Shown here one piece after another: positions 4,773 through 6,027 of a stretch of 6,027 nucleotides of DNA. The DNA comes from an uncultured Clostridia bacterium (GTDB lineage: Bacteria; Bacillota; Clostridia; Christensenellales; Pumilibacteraceae): the NCBI GenBank assembly GCA_934277845.1, contig CAKQVV010000103.1:1-6027 (forward strand). Direction: 5' to 3'. Below the pieces are notes generated by a model. That model ran no database searches. It worked only from the letters and a program-made list of their open reading frames with translations, and was not told the DNA's origin. The position numbers and the translations under genes were made by a program. How positions within the stretch are numbered: the stretch's first letter is position 1; every line of letters starts with the position of its first letter.

Positions 4773-4811
4773 TTACGCTCGCGCCCGCTTCGGCTTCAAG
4801 TCCCGAGCAAA

Positions 4812-4848
4812 AATTAAACCGAACCACACAAGGTAGTTCGGTTTAATT
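4812..4848 (-). terminator. Terminator of tRNA-Leu
   Basis: AATTAAACCGAAC (4812-4824) pairs perfectly with GTTCGGTTTAATT (4836-4848), 13 bp with an 11-nt loop, followed on the minus strand by TTTGCTCGG. It starts at the very end of the tRNA, overlapping the last base of CCA. Confidence 0.8.
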
Positions 4849-4931
4849 GGTGCGGAGGATGGGACTTGAACCCACACGATGTTACTCACTGGCTCCTGAA
4901 ACCAGCGCGTCTGCCGTTCCGCCACCTCCGC
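4848..4931 (-). tRNA. tRNA-Leu (anticodon CAG)
   Basis: On the minus strand, acceptor GCGGAGG (5' end at 4931) pairs with CCTCCGC, then discriminator A and an encoded CCA (4850-4848). The anticodon stem CTGGT/GCCAG closes a TTCAGGA loop with anticodon CAG, reading CUG. A long variable arm marks the type II fold, and the T-arm is GTGGG-TTCAAGT-CCCAT. Length is 84 nt including CCA, normal for tRNA-Leu. It has its own promoter upstream and its own terminator immediately after the CCA. Confidence 0.95.
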
Positions 4932-4945
4932 AAAAGCACCATAAC

Positions 4946-4975
4946 ATATTACTATATTTTCACGGCGTTTGTCAA
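4946..4975 (-). promoter_or_regulatory. Promoter of tRNA-Leu
   Basis: On the minus strand, a perfect TTGACA (4975-4970), an 18-bp spacer and TAATAT (4951-4946, 4/6) predict a start near 4939, about 8 nt before the mature 5' end. Confidence 0.7.
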
Positions 4976-5047
4976 TGATTTTTAGGGGATTAAGCGATTT
5001 TGATTGTAGAATCGCGGCGGGACGGATACGGGTGCGGCAAAATGCGG

Positions 5048-5884
5048 TTAATCTTTACCGCGTTTTCTCAGGTCGTTCGGCGCAAATCCCGTGATTTCGC
5101 CGAACGCGCGATTGAACGAACGTATGCTTTGAAAGCCGCAGGCGAGCGCGATTTCGGACAGCGACAGCGTGGTCGAGCGAATGAGCGCGACGGCGCGGTC
5201 GACGCGATACTGGTTGACCAGCGTTTTGAATCCCGCGGAAAAGTTCTTGCCGAATAACCGGGAGAGATAGCGGTAATCGTAACCGAGCGCGTCCGCCATG
5301 CCGGTCAGCGTAATATCTTCGGTGTAATTGTTCTCGATATAGTCCAGCATGTCGCGGAAAAGCGAGTAGTTCTTTGATCCCGGGATCAGCGTCGCGCTTC
5401 CGAGGAAATCGGCGCAAACGGCATAGATCGCGGCTTTCAGACTGAAATTGTCGGGTCTTGCGGCGGCGATCGCGAACTCTTTTTCGCACGGATAAACGCG
5501 CGCTGCCGGTTCTTGTCCGGGGAAAATCATAAACTTTTCGAGATAACCGAGCGTTTCGGGAGCGGGCGTAAAAACGGGGCAGGCGGGGACTTTGCCGGAC
5601 ACAAGCCGCGTTACGTCCTCGGCATAACTGCCGGAAAATACGGCAACGAAAGTAACGGCGTCGTGATCCGAGCGGTACGAATGCGCAATAAACGGCGTGA
5701 TCAGCAACGCTTCGCCTTCGCGCACGACGTAATTTTTATCGTCTACTTCCGCGTTAAGTTCGCCCCGCAGCACTATCGTGAGTTCAAAGCCTTTGTGAAG
5801 ATGCGCGTTCCAGGTCAAGCCGCGGTAAATATACGCATTGTAAAGTTCGCCGCCCAGCGAATTATCAGTCTGATGATAAAACAT
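5048..5884 (-). CDS. AraC-family transcriptional regulator with cupin sensor domain
   Basis: A 278-residue regulator of the usual family length. Residues about 10-95 form a cupin-type AraC ligand domain, shown by 'WNAHLHKGFELTIVLRGELNAEVDDKNYVVREGEALLITPFIAHSY' split around H28/H30/E34 and H68. Residues about 170-275 are the double helix-turn-helix. The first HTH is 'ITLTGMADALGYDYRYLSRLFGKNFSAGF' (191-219); the second is 'LSLSEIALACGFQSIRSFNRAFGEITGFAPNDLRK' (240-274), which carries the conserved G-F-x-S-x-R-x-F-x-R-x-F and G-F-x-P pattern. Members with this layout usually sense sugars or other carbon sources and activate a nearby catabolic or transport operon. The ligand cannot be told here. 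The ATG at 5884 has GAGG 5-8 nt upstream. A divergent promoter points at a gene starting at 6016, the likely target. No clear terminator is visible downstream; only a weak 6-bp hairpin at 4994-5015 lies there. Confidence 0.92.
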   Translation of the reverse strand: MFYHQTDNSLGGELYNAYIYRGLTWNAHLHKGFELTIVLRGELNAEVDDKNYVVREGEALLITPFIAHSYRSDHDAVTFVAVFSGSYAEDVTRLVSGKVPACPVFTPAPETLGYLEKFMIFPGQEPAARVYPCEKEFAIAAARPDNFSLKAAIYAVCADFLGSATLIPGSKNYSLFRDMLDYIENNYTEDITLTGMADALGYDYRYLSRLFGKNFSAGFKTLVNQYRVDRAVALIRSTTLSLSEIALACGFQSIRSFNRAFGEITGFAPNDLRKRGKD

Positions 5885-5934
5885 AGCCGCCTCGTAAAAA
5901 GTAAAATTATGGCTATAAGATTACAATAAATATC

Positions 5935-5964
5935 TTGAAAAGTAAAGTAAAAGCGCGTTATAAT
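5935..5964 (+). promoter_or_regulatory. Divergent promoter facing away from the AraC gene
   Basis: TTGAAA (5935-5940), an 18-bp spacer and a perfect TATAAT (5959-5964) point rightwards. The predicted start is near 5971, leaving about 45 nt before the ATG at 6016. AAAAGTAAA occurs at 5897-5905 and again at 5938-5946, 41 bp apart. The second copy touches the -35, and such paired sites could be AraC-type half-sites. Confidence 0.65.
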
Positions 5965-6015
5965 ATAAAAAAAGGCGAACAGGCAAATAAATTTTGACTA
6001 ATCGGGCGGTAAAAA

Positions 6016-6027
6016 ATGAGTTATGTG
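6016..6027 (+). CDS. Start of a gene cut by the window end, identity unknown
   Basis: Only ATG and three further codons (M-S-Y-V) are visible. The start is suggested by the strong promoter upstream, a weak GGGCGG ribosome-binding-like stretch (6004-6009) at suitable distance, and the absence of any other reason for the promoter. If real it is the divergent neighbour, and probable target, of the AraC regulator. Confidence 0.45.

Larger units (their letters stand above)
4282..4847. other. 566-bp non-coding stretch crowded with hairpins and tRNA 3'-end fragments
   Basis: No convincing gene is present. From left to right it holds an imperfect hairpin (4323-4359), a 12-bp hairpin (4360-4396), a 9-bp inverted repeat enclosing 44 nt (4404-4465), a hairpin with minus-strand T-run (4469-4493), and terminator A (4554-4588). 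These are followed by a tRNA 3'-end fragment (4598-4619), terminator B (4636-4668), a second fragment (4674-4691), a perfect 11-bp terminator (4748-4772) and the tRNA-Leu terminator (4812-4848). An open 65-codon minus-strand frame (4827-4630) runs through repeats and stems and looks spurious. Confidence 0.75.

Noticed and set aside
4630..4827. Open 65-codon minus-strand frame between the tRNA fragments
   Set aside because: It runs through a tRNA 3'-end copy, two terminator stems and short palindromes. It has no promoter or RBS, and its composition follows the repeats rather than a protein.
4323..4848. CRISPR array
   Set aside because: The many hairpins have unrelated sequences and irregular spacing; there are no repeated 25-37 bp units with spacers and no cas genes.
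4994..5015. Terminator for the AraC gene
   Set aside because: The stem is only 6 bp (GCGATT/AATCGC) with a 10-nt loop and no T-run on the minus strand, so it is too weak to call.
5513..5929. Plus-strand open frame of 138 codons opposite the AraC gene
   Set aside because: It is antisense to a complete AraC regulator and lacks supporting signals.

Overview
The window looks like chromosomal DNA from a Gram-positive member of the Bacillota, most likely an uncultured gut Clostridia lineage. The evidence is textbook sigma-A promoters (TTGACA, 17 bp, TATAAT), GGAG-type ribosome binding sites, intrinsic terminators after most genes, a BspA-type leucine-rich-repeat surface protein, a MepA-like MATE pump and a small lipoprotein. 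The taxonomic placement is inference; no rRNA gene is present. Coding DNA is fairly GC-rich, with CGC/CGT arginine codons, and the spacers are AT-rich.

Layout. Positions 1-678 (+) are the 3' end of a BspA-like LRR gene. It converges on a minus-strand pair, a HAD phosphatase (2082-2795) followed by a MATE transporter (736-2055), and a bidirectional terminator at 715-737 separates the two sides. The pair has its own promoter at 2844-2872. Three 11-bp-periodic TTTAC repeats lie upstream of that promoter and resemble a PHO box. Next comes a minus-strand lipoprotein (2983-3489) with a perfect consensus promoter.

Positions 3575-4281 hold the most interesting module: a small XRE-family repressor (3678-3923, -) and a divergent 86-aa membrane protein (4021-4281, +) with a W-W-T-x-G-x-x-N-x-x-Y-A motif. 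Their promoters overlap back to back inside a 39-bp dyad made of repeated ACTAGAYAA half-sites. The repressor message is predicted to be leaderless. This resembles a phage-type repressor switch and is probably autoregulated.

Positions 4282-4847 contain no convincing gene but are packed with hairpins and with two truncated copies of a tRNA 3' end. They lie downstream of an intact tRNA-Leu(CAG) at 4848-4931 (-), and each 3'-end copy is followed by its own terminator. This looks like a tRNA locus scarred by recombination, either repeated integration and excision at the tRNA 3' end or loss of neighbouring tRNA genes.

Positions 5048-5884 (-) encode an AraC/cupin transcription factor. A divergent promoter at 5935-5964 drives a gene that begins at 6016 and runs off the window; that gene is the natural candidate target of the AraC protein.
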